From RGIG529 sp050950425 (GTDB lineage Bacteria > Bacillota > Clostridia > Oscillospirales > Oscillospiraceae), in contig JBMNHO010000002.1 of NCBI GenBank assembly GCA_050950425.1, positions 310,001-374,000 on the forward strand: a stretch of DNA of 64,000 bases, in the 5' to 3' direction. The notes under the pieces are model-generated. The model had not been told where the DNA came from. It saw only the letters and a list, made by a program, of their open reading frames with translations, and did no database searches. This document shows positions 17,920-27,649 of this stretch, in pieces. The position numbers were made by a program, and so were the translations under genes. Each line of letters opens with the position of its first letter. The stretch's first letter is position 1.

Positions 17920-19013
17920 TTATTGAATGTTAGAGATAAATGCCCTTAATGTTTCAGATACTTTGTTGTAATACAGATTATCAATTACAGAATATTCGCC
18001 AAGATGAATGTCCAACTGAGAACCATTTCCCTTTGTAAAATACTTTTCGTCCACAATGCCATTTTTATGAACATGCAGATTTCTTCGCTGAACCATTTCC
18101 ATTATTTCCACGAAGCAATCACTCCCTTGGACAAGAAAATAATCAGCCTTATAGCCATGCAGTATTTCCAAAACATCTGAAACGTATTTTCCAGAAATCA
18201 TTATATCAATTGTCTTGGAAGCAAAATCGTTGAAATCTTGATGTTTTGTTATGTCACCTAAAGAAAACTTTTTATCATAATTCATAATACGGGCTATATT
18301 AAAAAAATCTTGATTAAAAACATCAGAAAATAAATCAAATGACGGCTGCATCAAAAGCTGTCATAAGCAAGATAAATGCCTGCCTATAAATATTTATAGG
18401 ATTTTTATCATCAAAAATATTGTAAAGTGTTTTGAGTTCATTGTACTCCTCCAAATCGTGCTCAGTGTTCTCGATAGCCTCATTATACAATTTGCACCTA
18501 ACATGGCTCAAAAGGCTTACATAGTCATCTTCTGAAAGCATATCATAATACTTTTCTTCAGATAACTCATCTTGTGTATCAACTTCCTTTTTAAAGTCAG
18601 CGGGAATAATCTCATCAATCAGTTCATAAATAATCTTTGTTTTCAGGATTATCCATACAGTCATATACTGTTGATTCAGCATATGGAATTAAACTATCTG
18701 CTAAATCATTAGAAATAATTTTCGAGCTTAATTCAGGCAACTCCACTGGTTGCATTTGAGAAAGTTTGGTCTGTAAAAAGGTTATCTTATTATCTACAAT
18801 CCCTTTTAACTGGTCGATGATGAGTTTGTTTTTTTCTTTTTCTTCTGTAGTATCGGAAAAGAACACATACTCCTTTAGTATATTCATGTCCTCATATCCT
18901 TGAGTTCGAACAACACTGCATGAACGTTGGTAAAAGTTATTTTCAATATAAGAAACATAGTTATCTATGGTTTCGGATTCATCTTTAAATCTCTCGTTGA
19001 TTGTGTTTTCCAC
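17920..19013 (-). pseudogene. HEPN-domain protein, possible ribonuclease, two frameshifts
   Basis: Three overlapping frames make one protein of about 365 aa that starts at a GTG 7 nt after GGAGG (MENTINERFKDES). The C-terminal part has FILLMTAFDAAV and then RRNLHVHKNGIVDEKYF, the R-x4-H motif and surroundings of HEPN domains, which are often RNases in abortive-infection systems. Both breaks look like an added A: near 18650 (AAA for AA) and near 18345 (GTCATTTGAT for GTCTTTGAT). The gene is AT-rich, unlike the ICE backbone, and has its own terminator, so it is likely cargo. RNase activity and defence are inferred. Confidence 0.6.
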
Positions 19014-19128
19014 GGAAACGCCTCCAATTCATTTAATTTGATATAATCATACCACCTCTCCCGACAAAATTCATCACCAATATGTAAAACAGCCCATGCT
19101 TTCGCAGAGGCCGTCCACCTATGATTCC

Positions 19129-19416
19129 TTACAGCGCACCGAGATTTTTGAGTAGCTCCACACAGTCCTTTGCGCCCTGTACATAGAGATGCTGGCATTC
19201 GTGATCAGCAATCAGATTTGTTTTCTCAAAGTAATCGGTGAGTATTCTCTGTTGATCCTCCGGCAGTGATTTTACAATCTCACGAGCCTGTGAGCTGAGA
19301 GCCTTTACTTCGGCATAAAGCTGCAGTTCACTGTCATCCAGAGTATCCTTACGCTTTTCGATTGCGGCTTCCGTCAGTTCCCGGATTGCCATTTCAAAGA
19401 TTTCACTTTTCTCCAT
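19129..19416 (-). CDS. Small helical ICE protein, unknown function
   Basis: A 95-aa frame beginning MEKSEIFEMAIRELTEAA and ending LLKNLGAL. It is highly charged and helical, with no membrane segment. AAAGGAGATG stands upstream at a rather long spacing. It lies between the ribbon-helix-helix protein and the HEPN gene, in the same direction. I do not recognise a family; small helical proteins like this often accompany relaxases. Confidence 0.55.
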   Translation of the reverse strand: MEKSEIFEMAIRELTEAAIEKRKDTLDDSELQLYAEVKALSSQAREIVKSLPEDQQRILTDYFEKTNLIADHECQHLYVQGAKDCVELLKNLGAL

Positions 19417-19520
19417 CGCACTTTCATCTCCTTTCTCAGCATTAAAATGCTGTACACCAACATATAAACGAATGTGCTTTCATAGTCCATATCCAAAAGA
19501 AACAAATTCATCTTATAATT

Positions 19521-19935
19521 TTAGGTTCGCCGTTTTTGGTAGTTATATGCGTCCTCAAAATCAATCGCACCGTTGATCCGCTTGACTTCCTCCACACATT
19601 TTAAGTGTAGGCTTTGCAGTGCCTGCTCGTCAACCGCATGAGTATACGCCACCACATGAGAGAGCTTGGAAAGCTCGGTGGCGATTTTGAAATCCATTCT
19701 GGGCCAGACGGTTTTCCGTATCCCGAATGGTACTGACAAGGACGGATGAGAAACTCTGCAGCAGATAATTTTCGATTCTCTGTGAAGTGAGATATCCGCA
19801 GTAAAACTTCAGCGCCTCGGTGACAAATTCATTGCGGGATTTTACATTGGCCTGCTCCAGCAGCTCATCGCACCGATCCAGCACTTCTTTTTCAATATAA
19901 AAGCCGGTGCGGACTTTTTCCGGTTCCTTTGCCAT
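19521..19935 (-). CDS. Ribbon-helix-helix relaxosome accessory-type protein (frameshifted)
   Basis: About 137 aa after correction. VRTGFYIEKEVLDRCDELLE and SRNEFVTEALKFYCGYL form a CopG/MobC-like ribbon-helix-helix domain, and the second half (LSKLSHVVAYTHAVDEQALQ) is helical. The frame breaks near 19703, where CTGGCCCAGAATGG carries one C too many; removing it gives RLARMDFKIATELS. Start ATG at 19935 after AAGGAG. Such proteins bind oriT and assist the relaxase, and the relaxase lies downstream. Role inferred from fold and position. Confidence 0.65.
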
Positions 19936-20099
19936 ATTGTCTCCTTTTTTCTGTGAGTTTTCCCCGGTATGCAGTGTAAGCCCCGCAAACGTCCGGTTTT
20001 CCTTGCCTTCTACTGAAACCAGCATAACAAATCAAGGCTTTAGGCAGAAAGTTATGTCACTTCAGAATCCCCGAACGGCTTTGCCGGTCGGTGTTTTTC

Positions 20100-20129
20100 G
20101 GGTTTAGGCTGCCAAAGCAGCATAAACCC
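20100..20129. repeat. Inverted repeat in gene-free DNA, oriT candidate
   Basis: GGGTTTAGGCTGC is followed by a 4-nt loop and GCAGCATAAACCC, a nearly perfect hairpin. It lies in the gap between the ribbon-helix-helix gene (ends upstream at 19935) and the next gene at 20245. Relaxase recognition sites are usually such hairpins beside the accessory gene. No nick site is recognisable, so this is a candidate only. Confidence 0.3.
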
Positions 20130-20244
20130 TTTAACCTGCACCACTTTCGACCCTACCGGAATGCCCTCATTCTGAGGATTCTATCGCCGCATCCGGGGCT
20201 TTCTCACATTCTCTCCACACGGGCGCAACGTGGGCGGTACGATG

Positions 20245-20589
20245 CTAACGGGTATCAGGATGCCACCCCGCCTGCCAAAAGGCCACACAGCGGCGGCACC
20301 GCCGCCCACACGCCCGGACAGCGTTCCGGCCTACGCCAGCCCTGTTGTCAGAGCCGCCTGCCGACAGCAGGGCGAAACCGGTCTTTGAAGCTGAGGTTTG
20401 GCGGCCGGCCTCACGGGAGAGCTTATCGTCAATGTACTCACGGGTGGCCTGCGGAACGTGCTTTTCATAGAGCTTCTGGACGGTATCCTCCAGCTCCGTC
20501 TGCAAATCCGCATCCTTTTTGCTCATGTGGTAGGTCAGGGCATCCAGCTTTTCGCTGTCAAAGCTGACCGTCAGTGTTGCTTTTTTCAT
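20245..20589 (-). CDS. Small conserved ICE protein (DUF6103-like), C-terminus uncertain
   Basis: A frame of 114 codons beginning MKKATLTVSFDSEKLDALTY, 8 nt after GGAGGAAAG. The first 65 residues (down to EYIDDKLSREA) look like a real, conserved small protein of clostridial ICEs, which I recall as DUF6103. The remainder becomes Gly/Arg/Ala-rich and is doubtful; shifting frame near 20395 gives a short ending (FKDRFRPAVGRRL) at about 20335. Function unknown. Confidence 0.5.
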   Translation of the reverse strand: MKKATLTVSFDSEKLDALTYHMSKKDADLQTELEDTVQKLYEKHVPQATREYIDDKLSREAGRQTSASKTGFALLSAGGSDNRAGVGRNAVRACGRRCRRCVAFWQAGWHPDTR

Positions 20590-20615
20590 CGATACTTTCC
20601 TCCATTTCATCAGTT

Positions 20616-21559
20616 TCATTTCGGGTGACTGTGAGGGGGCATCGTCCTCTTGCGTGACCCAATGTTCATAATCTCGACACCGGGCAGTACCCGCGCAAGC
20701 ATGGACGAGAATTCCTCCAAGCGGCAGGGCTTCACCTTGTCCAGCTCCATCTGCAAACCGTAGTAGCCGTTTGTAAACCTTGACCACCTCGGCATCCAAA
20801 ACATCAGCCCAAGCCGCTTTCCCGGCATCGGTCAGGGTGTGCTCATCCAGCTCCACAATGGTGGCAGGCTGCACCTCCACCTCCTTGTGCATGCAGATGG
20901 ATATCCTCCCAATGGAGATGGCGCAAGTCTTTCAGTCTGCTGATCAGGCGAGGGTGCTTCCGGCAGCTGCTCCGGCTCCGATTCCTCCGGGTGACCGCCA
21001 TACTGCGGACAGAAGTCGAGGTAATAGCACACGTCAATGGCTACTGTCACCTCAGCTCCACATCCGCTACGGGTCCTCACGCTCATGGAGCATATCAACA
21101 AGAACATTGCAAATGCCATCGTTGAATTCCAGATTGATTCCGGTTTGTTTTTCAAGCTCGTCAAAGCCTGAGAATCCAGTTTCCCTCCGTTGTATTCTGC
21201 GTTCCGGAGGACACGATGTAATCCACCGCCTCCGTCAGTTTCTGATTAAACTGCTGCAAGGCCGGGGAGGTCAGATGCAGAGATGTCGGGAACATAGGAG
21301 GCATACCGGCAGTAGCCGTAGCCCTCCGACTCCACCAGCAGTCCGTCCTTTCTGCCCCTCGCCGGTCAGCAGCAGGCAGTGATACACACCGCTGCTGTCA
21401 CAGTGCATCTGCTCTATACTCTCCTGAATAAAGTCGTAATCCCTCATGGGTTTTTGCAGCACAGCCCTCAAAAACTTCAGCGGGAAGCCGAATGGTTTTC
21501 GACACCTCAAAGCTCCGCAGATCGAAATCTGAGGGCTTCCGTTCAAAGATTGCTTTCAT
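20616..21559 (-). pseudogene. Conserved ICE protein (DUF6329-like), several frameshifts
   Basis: Starting at the ATG at 21559 after AAAGGAGG, the sequence MKAIFERKPSDFDLRSFEV is followed in alternating frames by MRDYDFIQESIEQMHCDSSG, VYHCLLLTGEGQK, LEKQTGINLEFNDG, EVEVQPATIVELDEHTLTDAG and NGYYGLQMELDKVKPCRLEE. Together they fit one protein of about 310 aa, of a type often found beside the ICE peptidase gene (DUF6329 from memory). At least five frame changes are needed. No catalytic motif is apparent. As for the relaxase, cause is either poor sequence or decay. Confidence 0.5.
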
Positions 21560-21574
21560 ATAACGCCGCCTCCT

Positions 21575-22668
21575 TTACGGCAAAAACTGTCTTGGATTCA
21601 CTTTCTTACCGCCGATGCGCACCTCCAGATGGAGGTGGTTTCCGGTGCTTCGCCCGGTACTGCCCACGGCGGCAATCACATCGCCCTGCTGCACGGCCTG
21701 CCCGGAACGAACATATACCTTGGAGCAGTGGCCGTATAAAGTGACCATGCCATCACCGTGATCGATAACCACATGGTAGCCGTAGCCGCTGCTGCCGGAG
21801 TCCTTTACATAGCTGACCACACCGGTAGCGGGCGGCCTGTATCGGTGTTCCTTTTGGTGCGCCCATGTCCAGGCCGGAGTGACCCTCGCCGCCACCGCCG
21901 CCGAACGGATTCGCCCTCCAGCCGAATTCCGAGGTGACCATGCTGCGCCAGTTTTGCTCCAAGGGGGCTGGCAAAATCACCGCCACCGGTGTAGATCTCA
22001 CCGTCAAACACACCGCCAGATCCATTCATCCTCGCCGATGCTCCCATCTCTCGGCAGACCGTGACCATAAAGCACACGGCTGTAAATCTGAGCGGCATTG
22101 ACCTTGTTTTCCTCTGTGATGGTTCTTCCGAGGGAGCTTCCAAAGTTTGCATATATCTCATTCAGGTCGGTAATGGGAACAGCAACCGTATAGATTTCCT
22201 CGGTTTCATTGCCATCCGCATCGGTGACGGTGCGGGTGCGTTCCTCGTAACGGACGAAGCACTCCGCAAAGACTCGGTAGTCGGAAGCATCCATCCGGAG
22301 ATTTTCAACGCCGAAATACAGAGAATAAAAAATCGACTTCATGCGGGTACTGTCCATGCTGCCGCTTTCGATCATGGGCGTAATCTCAGACACAGCTTCA
22401 TCCAAATCGGAGAAGCTGCCCCGCATATCCTCGATGTACTGACGGTACTCAGCAGGAACCTGTGAGGAGATACTGCCGCCGTGAAAGCTCAAATCCACAG
22501 CGGATTGTTGTGATCGGCTGTACCAGACATAAGGCAGCAGATCAGCACAATGATTAAAATGACCGGGGATAAAATGGCGGTAATTAGCCATCCCACGGCC
22601 TTTCTGGTTTTTTCGTTGGATAAAACAGCAGCCGCAGCCTTTACGACTGCCGCAACAGGTACGGCCAT
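21575..22668 (-). pseudogene. M23 peptidase of the conjugation apparatus (CD1107-like), frameshifted
   Basis: The start is the ATG at 22668 (MAVPVAAVVKAAAAVLSNEK), with a membrane helix LITAILSPVILIIVLICCL. A middle region with VPAEYRQYIEDMRGSFSDLD follows, then a C-terminal M23 LytM fold: FGWRANPFGGGGEGHSGLDMG, HVVIDHGDGMVTLYGHCSKV and GNHLHLEVRIGG. These hold the zinc ligands of lysostaphin-type peptidases that open peptidoglycan for the transfer channel. Frame breaks near 22520, 21990 and 21830 split it into three frames. Corrected length about 365 aa. It sits between the GGCT gene and the DUF6329-like gene. Confidence 0.75.
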
Positions 22669-22755
22669 TAAGACACCTTCTTTCGTTTGAAATGTGTTGT
22701 TCGCAACCCCAAAATCGTGATATACTTAAGCAAAAATCAGATTGGAGATATTGAT

Positions 22756-23065
22756 ATGCACGAGATAAAATCTTCTTCAAGAAATGTTGAAGGAAAAGAA
22801 GTTCAAACATGGATTGCAGAATTTCTTAATGCAAATGTTCTGCAAGTAGAGGTTGGAACTACGGGCTATTGTGGTGGGTGACTTCGGTCACGGCGGCAGG
22901 ACATTTTTCAAAATTAAAGATGAAGGTGGAACAGCTCTTTTTGTTAATGGCGAGGAAGTCGAAGAAGTCGAAATCGCATTGGGTGGGGATGCAGAGCTGT
23001 CTACATTTATTCAATCTTTAGAATTTGCGCTTAAAGTATTAAAGGAGCAATCAGAAGAAAAGTAA
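22756..23065 (+). CDS. Small unknown protein on the opposite strand, one frameshift
   Basis: A plus-strand gene of about 102 aa inserted among minus-strand transfer genes. It begins MHEIKSSSRNVEGKEVQT and continues after a break near 22878 with DFGHGGRTFFKIKDEGGTAL, ending KVLKEQSEEK. The break is an extra G in GGTGGGTGAC; removing it joins both halves (CGGDFGHGG). The insertion has the same character as those in minus-strand genes, so it is informative about sequence quality. The fold and function are unknown; the sequence is soluble and acidic. Confidence 0.5.
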
Positions 23066-23067
23066 TT

Positions 23068-23571
23068 CTACCACCATTTCTGTTCCCAAAGGTTGAACTG
23101 CGCATCCTCCGCAGCCTGCTGCTCCTGTGCCAGCCGGATGGATTTCTCCACCGCCTGATCCAGAAAATCCGTATCAAAGCCTGCGGTTTCATAGCCCTCG
23201 GCGATGGTGTGCAGATAAAAATCCGAGGGTGCGCCGAACTCTCTGCCGTCATTCATGATATAGACCATTGCATTCACCGGCTTGCCGTTCAGCTCCACCT
23301 CCAGCATTTCCTTGCGGTAAAAATTCGGGTATCCCTCATAACGGTCGAGGGAAAGCTCATCCTGCGGCCTGATTTTCCATAGCAGCACAGGCACAGAGCT
23401 GCCCTCCAGCGGTTCGATGGTAGCAACGGCACCACGGCTGCCGCCACGGAACAGCAGCTCATATCCTTTGACTTCACTGGCTCCCACCACCTTGGCGGTG
23501 GGGCAGCGGAATGCCATCTGCGGCAGATTCAGATTGCTGCCGTAGGCAATGTATAGGCGATTCTTCGTCAT
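23068..23571 (-). CDS. Gamma-glutamylcyclotransferase-like (AIG2/GGCT fold) protein
   Basis: A 167-aa protein of the AIG2-like cyclotransferase fold. RLYIAYGSNLNLPQMAFRCP contains the YGSN substrate loop near the N-terminus, and LSLDRYEGYPNFYRKEML holds the Glu expected to be catalytic. Known members release 5-oxoproline from gamma-glutamyl compounds. The ATG at 23571 follows AAGGAGG. It directly follows an amidoligase gene, a pairing known from genome surveys of amidoligase clusters. It may undo or trim the bond the ligase makes; the substrate is unknown. Confidence 0.75.
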   Translation of the reverse strand: MTKNRLYIAYGSNLNLPQMAFRCPTAKVVGASEVKGYELLFRGGSRGAVATIEPLEGSSVPVLLWKIRPQDELSLDRYEGYPNFYRKEMLEVELNGKPVNAMVYIMNDGREFGAPSDFYLHTIAEGYETAGFDTDFLDQAVEKSIRLAQEQQAAEDAQFNLWEQKWW

Positions 23572-23581
23572 GTTTTCCTCC

Positions 23582-24619
23582 TTACATTCGCATAGTAAAA
23601 GCCGGGGCATCTTCTGCCTCGGCTTCGGTTGGTTCGGGAGCGGTGGGCTGCTGCGCTTCCTGCCGTGCCTGCTCCAGTTCTTTTTCTTTTTTCTGCCGCA
23701 TCCGTTCCTTTTGTTTTTCTGCCTGCGCCGGATCACGCCAAGCGATGCAGCCGTCCAGATTCTTCAGCAGATGCTCACGGGCGGTTTTGAATTCATCCCC
23801 GATCAACCCCAAGCGCAGCAGCCAAGTCCGAAAGGTGTACTTTTCATTGGTGGTCTGTGTCTTGGTTCGGCTGGCGCAGCGCTGGTTGAGCGCCTGTGCG
23901 GAAATGGCCATGCACAGCTGGATGTAGGCCTTGATTTTCCCGGCATGGGTGGTTCCGTTGAATAGCCGGAACTCCACCGTGCCTTTCTGGAACACAGAGT
24001 GAAGATTCAAACAATGGTACCGGCTGTCATCGTAGTGGATATTGCTGCGGCTTTCGCCGTTGTACCAAATGCGGCTGACCTGATCCAGTGTCCGGGGCTT
24101 TCTGCGGTTCAGTTCCTCCAGAAACCGGTTGTCCACCGGCTTGCACCAGCGGTGCTGTCTTGCTACCGATACCTGAAGCGCCTTGTAGATCAAGTCCTCC
24201 TTGGCGGCCATGATGTTGGTGATGTTCCGCAGGGTATTCGCATCAAAGGGCGAGGCATCCACATGAACATGGATGCCGCAGGAGCTGTTGGCAATGGCAC
24301 CGGCCTCCCGGAGCTTGCGCACCAGCTCCTGCACTTTTTCGATGTCCTCCCAGCGGCAGATGGGGCTGACCATCTCGGTCTTGTATTCTGCTGACGCCGA
24401 TATCGTCTGCCTGCCGTCTTTTCTCTGCGGGGTAATGCTGGCATCGCTCATGAATTTCCACTTGCGGCCTTGGGAGTCGATGGCGGCATAGGTGTCGTAA
24501 TAGGAACCGTCATACACAGCCGTTGTGCCAAAGTAGGCGGCGGCAATATCGGCGGCGGCCTTGCGGGTGACGCCGGTCAGCTCCACCTCAATACCGAAGC
24601 GCTGGGCTTTCATGTCCAT
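23582..24619 (-). CDS. Amidoligase-family (glutamine-synthetase-like fold) enzyme
   Basis: A 345-aa amidoligase_2-type protein. Early QRFGIEVELTGVTRKAA has the E-x-E metal ligands, SCGIHVHVDASPFD gives the G-x-H-V-H motif, and TVEFRLFNGTTH supplies the E-x-R. The C-terminus is a charged helix (MRQKKEKELEQARQEAQQ). Such enzymes are predicted to form amide bonds using ATP. I start at 24619, 8 nt after GGGAGGTG, in preference to an upstream ATG inside that site. It lies between VirB4 and the GGCT gene within the transfer operon. Acting on cell wall or a peptide tag is inference. Confidence 0.8.
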   Translation of the reverse strand: MDMKAQRFGIEVELTGVTRKAAADIAAAYFGTTAVYDGSYYDTYAAIDSQGRKWKFMSDASITPQRKDGRQTISASAEYKTEMVSPICRWEDIEKVQELVRKLREAGAIANSSCGIHVHVDASPFDANTLRNITNIMAAKEDLIYKALQVSVARQHRWCKPVDNRFLEELNRRKPRTLDQVSRIWYNGESRSNIHYDDSRYHCLNLHSVFQKGTVEFRLFNGTTHAGKIKAYIQLCMAISAQALNQRCASRTKTQTTNEKYTFRTWLLRLGLIGDEFKTAREHLLKNLDGCIAWRDPAQAEKQKERMRQKKEKELEQARQEAQQPTAPEPTEAEAEDAPAFTMRM

Positions 24620-24636
24620 TTTTCTTTCACCTCCCA

Positions 24637-26467
24637 TTAACGGCCACCCGCCTTTCCGAACAGCTTTGCCTTATGCTCCGGGGCATTTACCATCAGGTTG
24701 TAGCGCTCGTTGCCGCATTTGTAGAGGCACACGCCACGCTGAGGATAGCGGATCAGGTTGTATTCGCTCTGCTCCAGCTGGAGGGTATCGATATAAAACT
24801 TGGCATCAATATTTCCGGCGCTGAACAGGAACTGATGGGTCGGGATGCTGAACAGGGGCTTGGTGTACTCCCGGATACCCTCAATGTTGAAGTCCTCCAG
24901 ATTCTGCGAGGCAATGATGACCGCCGAATCCTTTTTACGCACACGCTTGGAAAAGTTGCGGACGTACTCCACGGCGGTGAGGTTCGTGAGGAACAGATAA
25001 AATTCATCAATGCTGGCGGCTGTGTTGCCGTTGGTCAGAAGCTCGTTGCTCATGTAGGATAGAATGTTGAACAGCAGGGCATTTTTCAGACTCTTGCTGG
25101 CCTGCAGCAGTCCTTTCACCCCAAAGGTCACAAAGCTGGAATCGGTGATATTGGTATGTCCGTCAAAGAATTTTGACTCCGCTCCCTTGCAGATGGAGTG
25201 CAGCCCCAGCAGGATGTTCTGCAGCAGCTCTGCAGTATAGAGCTGGCGGCTGCTCTCATCAAAGGTCTTGTATTCTTCCTCAATCAGCCCATACAGGTCG
25301 GACAGAATGGGATAGTCCTTGGCAGACAGCCGGTCAAATTTGGTGCTGTCGCTGATGCCGAACTTGGCATACAGCTTCTGCAGCATGATTTCGATGGTGT
25401 CAATCTCCCGGTCGGAAAAGTCCTTGTATGTCCTGAAAAAGTCCTTGAGAAAGGAAATATGCTGACTGAGCTTGCTGCTGATGCGGAAGGTCTGCGGCGC
25501 ATCCTTATCCTCCGGGCTGCCGTTTTCATCCCATGTTTTCGGTTCCAGCACATTGATGATAAATTCGCCGGACATGAGGTCAATGAAGCAGCCGCCAAGG
25601 TTATTGGTCAGATCCTCGTACTCCATTTCGGGATCGAGGGCGCACACATTCATGCCGGATTCCCGCAGATTGCACAGAATGAGCTTGAGCAGATAGCTCT
25701 TGCCCTGACCAGCTGTTGCCGAGAATGAGGATGTTGGCGTTGGTCTTGTCATCGGCTCGCTTATTAAAATCCACCAGCACATTGCTGCCGAACTTATCCC
25801 GCCCCACATAGAAGCCGTTGGCATCCGTTTTGCCGGAGTAGTTGAAGGGATAGAGATTCGCCACACTGGAGGCTGGGAGAACACGCTCAAACTGGTCACG
25901 GAACACATTAAAGCCGCTGGGCATCACGCACTGGAAGCCCTGCTGCTGGCGGAGCATCAGCCTGTCCACGTTGAGCTTGCTGCGGATCAGCTCGGTCATG
26001 ACTTCCGTCTGCAACAGCTTGAGCTGATCCAGATCGTGTGCGGACAGCTCAATGTACACAGCCGAGTGGATGAAGGGTTCCCGGTTCCGGTGCGCCTGCG
26101 CCACGATGGTGGCCACGTCCTGCAGATTGCTTTCGGCCATAACCGTCTGCTGCAAATCGTTGGTGTTGGATTTGCTCAGGCGGTTTTTATTGGCGGCGTT
26201 GCTGATGATTTTCTTTTCCTCCACCGGCGTAACATGGCGGGTATAGATGCGCAGGGTCACACCATCCTTTTCTCCCAAGTGCCGCAGGATTGCCTGTTCT
26301 TCGGTAGCGGTGGGATACTCACGGAGCGCCCAAACGCAACGGTAAGTGTTCCCGCAGATGAAGTGATCGGTGTTGAATTTAATTACTGAGGGGGCAATCA
26401 TATCCAGAAACTCTTGGATTCTGGCATCCTCCTGCGGTGGTGCTTGGGGCTTTCTTTTTCTTACCAT
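24637..26467 (-). CDS. virB4: VirB4-type conjugation ATPase (one frameshift)
   Basis: The main secretion ATPase of the type IV channel, about 610 aa after correction. The N-terminal half (MVRKRKPQAPPQEDARIQEF to GFYVGRDKFGSNVLVDF) and the C-terminal ATPase (SGQGKSYLLKLILCNLRE, then SIDEFYLFLTNLTAVEYVR, ASQNLEDFN) lie in different frames. The break is inside Walker A near 25710: AACAGCTGGTCAGG has an extra T; without it the motif reads ILGNSGQGKSY. Start ATG at 26467. Gene order VirB4, amidoligase, GGCT, M23 peptidase follows. Confidence 0.85.
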
Positions 26468-26544
26468 CGGTTTTTCTTCCTTTCTGTTTTTGATTTCGGG
26501 TATAGAAAAAGCCGCCACGTTTGTGACGGCTTGCGGTAAAATAG

Positions 26545-26573
26545 TTCACTTTGATAAAGATGTGAGGTATAAT
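26545..26573 (+). promoter_or_regulatory. Promoter of the VOC/HEAT/hydrolase cargo genes
   Basis: TTCACT at 26545-26550 and TATAAT at 26568-26573, separated by 17 bp, stand 60 nt before the VOC gene on the plus strand. Confidence 0.55.
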
Positions 26574-26633
26574 AAATACTAAAATTAAAACTGTATTAAG
26601 CACAGATTATCTAAATTATTGGAGGAAATTCAA

Positions 26634-27100
26634 ATGAAATATGAAGGCGTTTGTGTTGCGTGGTGAAAGATATAAATCTTTCCAAAAAGTTTTATCAAGA
26701 ATTATTTGAGTTTGAGGTATTTCAAGACTATGGCAGAAATGTCTCCTTTGGTGGATTATCATTACAGCAGGACTTTGACTGGCTGTTAGGTATTTCAAAA
26801 AACAGCATATTAAAAGAATCTCACAATATGGAGTTGTACTTTGAGGAAGATAAATTTGATGACTTTATTGCGAAACTACAACAACGCAATGACATTAGGT
26901 ATATAGGCAATGGCGTTAAGGAAGCTGACTGGGGACAACGCTCCATACGTTTTTACGATTTAGATGGCCACATTATTGAAGTTGGCGAGAATATGAAGAT
27001 GGTCGTAAAACGGTTCCTTGATTCCGGGTTATCAATGACGGAAACCTCCAAGCGCATGGATGTGTCGGTATCGGATTTAGAAACGCTTTTGAATAGCTGA
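26634..27100 (+). CDS. VOC-family (glyoxalase/bleomycin-resistance fold) protein, one frameshift
   Basis: About 155 aa. The ATG at 26634 follows GGAGG. MKYEGVCVV and then VKDINLSKKFYQELFEFEVF are the first beta-alpha unit of a VOC fold, and IRFYDLDGHIIEVGENM is the metal-site strand near the end. A short C-terminal helical tail (FLDSGLSMTETSKRMDVSVS) looks like a small HTH. The frame breaks near 26660, where GTTGCGTGGTG has an extra C; without it the reading is continuous. Substrate unknown. It opens a plus-strand cargo group inserted between VirB4 and the next transfer gene. Confidence 0.7.
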
Positions 27101-27146
27101 TTTCTGCGTGGTATGATTATGGTTTGCAGCTCAAATAGTAAAGGCG

Positions 27147-27611
27147 GTGAATATACTGAGTAACATCCAAGAACTTGTTTCCGGACTAAAGGACAAAAAC
27201 GATAAATATGCATATCAATGTTTGAAACAGCTGGAATTGGAAAGCCTGAACTCAGATGCTGTGTACCCTTATTTTGATTTGTTTTCCGCTATGCTGGATG
27301 ATCCCAATTCCTATATACGAACACGAGGTATCCTTTTAATTGCGGCAAATGCAAAATGGGACAGCGACTACAAAATAGATGAAATCATTGACAGATTGCT
27401 GAAACACATTATGGATGATAAGCCGATTACCGCAAGGCAGACAATTAAGGCTTTGCCCGTTATTGCAAAGCATAAGCCAGATCTCATTGACAATATCTGT
27501 AATGCACTGCATAAAGCAAATCCTCAGATTTATAGGGGCAGTATGCAGCCATTAATCTGTAAAGATATTCAAGAAACCCTGAGAAAAATTACAATCTTTA
27601 AGCAAAGCTGA
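27147..27611 (+). CDS. HEAT-repeat-like protein (SufBD-type annotation), unknown function
   Basis: A 154-aa helical protein starting at a GTG (MNILSNIQELVSGLKDKNDK). It shows repeated helix pairs with Leu/Ala spacing, such as YPYFDLFSAMLDDPNSYIR and RQTIKALPVIAKHKPDLIDN, typical of short HEAT-repeat proteins found widely in Clostridia, probably cytoplasmic. It is the second gene of the cargo group and is complete. Partner and role are unknown. Confidence 0.65.
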   Translation: MNILSNIQELVSGLKDKNDKYAYQCLKQLELESLNSDAVYPYFDLFSAMLDDPNSYIRTRGILLIAANAKWDSDYKIDEIIDRLLKHIMDDKPITARQTIKALPVIAKHKPDLIDNICNALHKANPQIYRGSMQPLICKDIQETLRKITIFKQS

Positions 27612-27649
27612 GACGCTTGTAATGAGCATAACAGAAAGGAACAGCTAAT

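Noticed and set aside
22004..22810. Start of the M23 peptidase at an upstream ATG near 22810
   Set aside because: That frame opens with sequence antisense to the plus-strand gene; the ATG at 22668 has a ribosome site and leads into the expected membrane helix.
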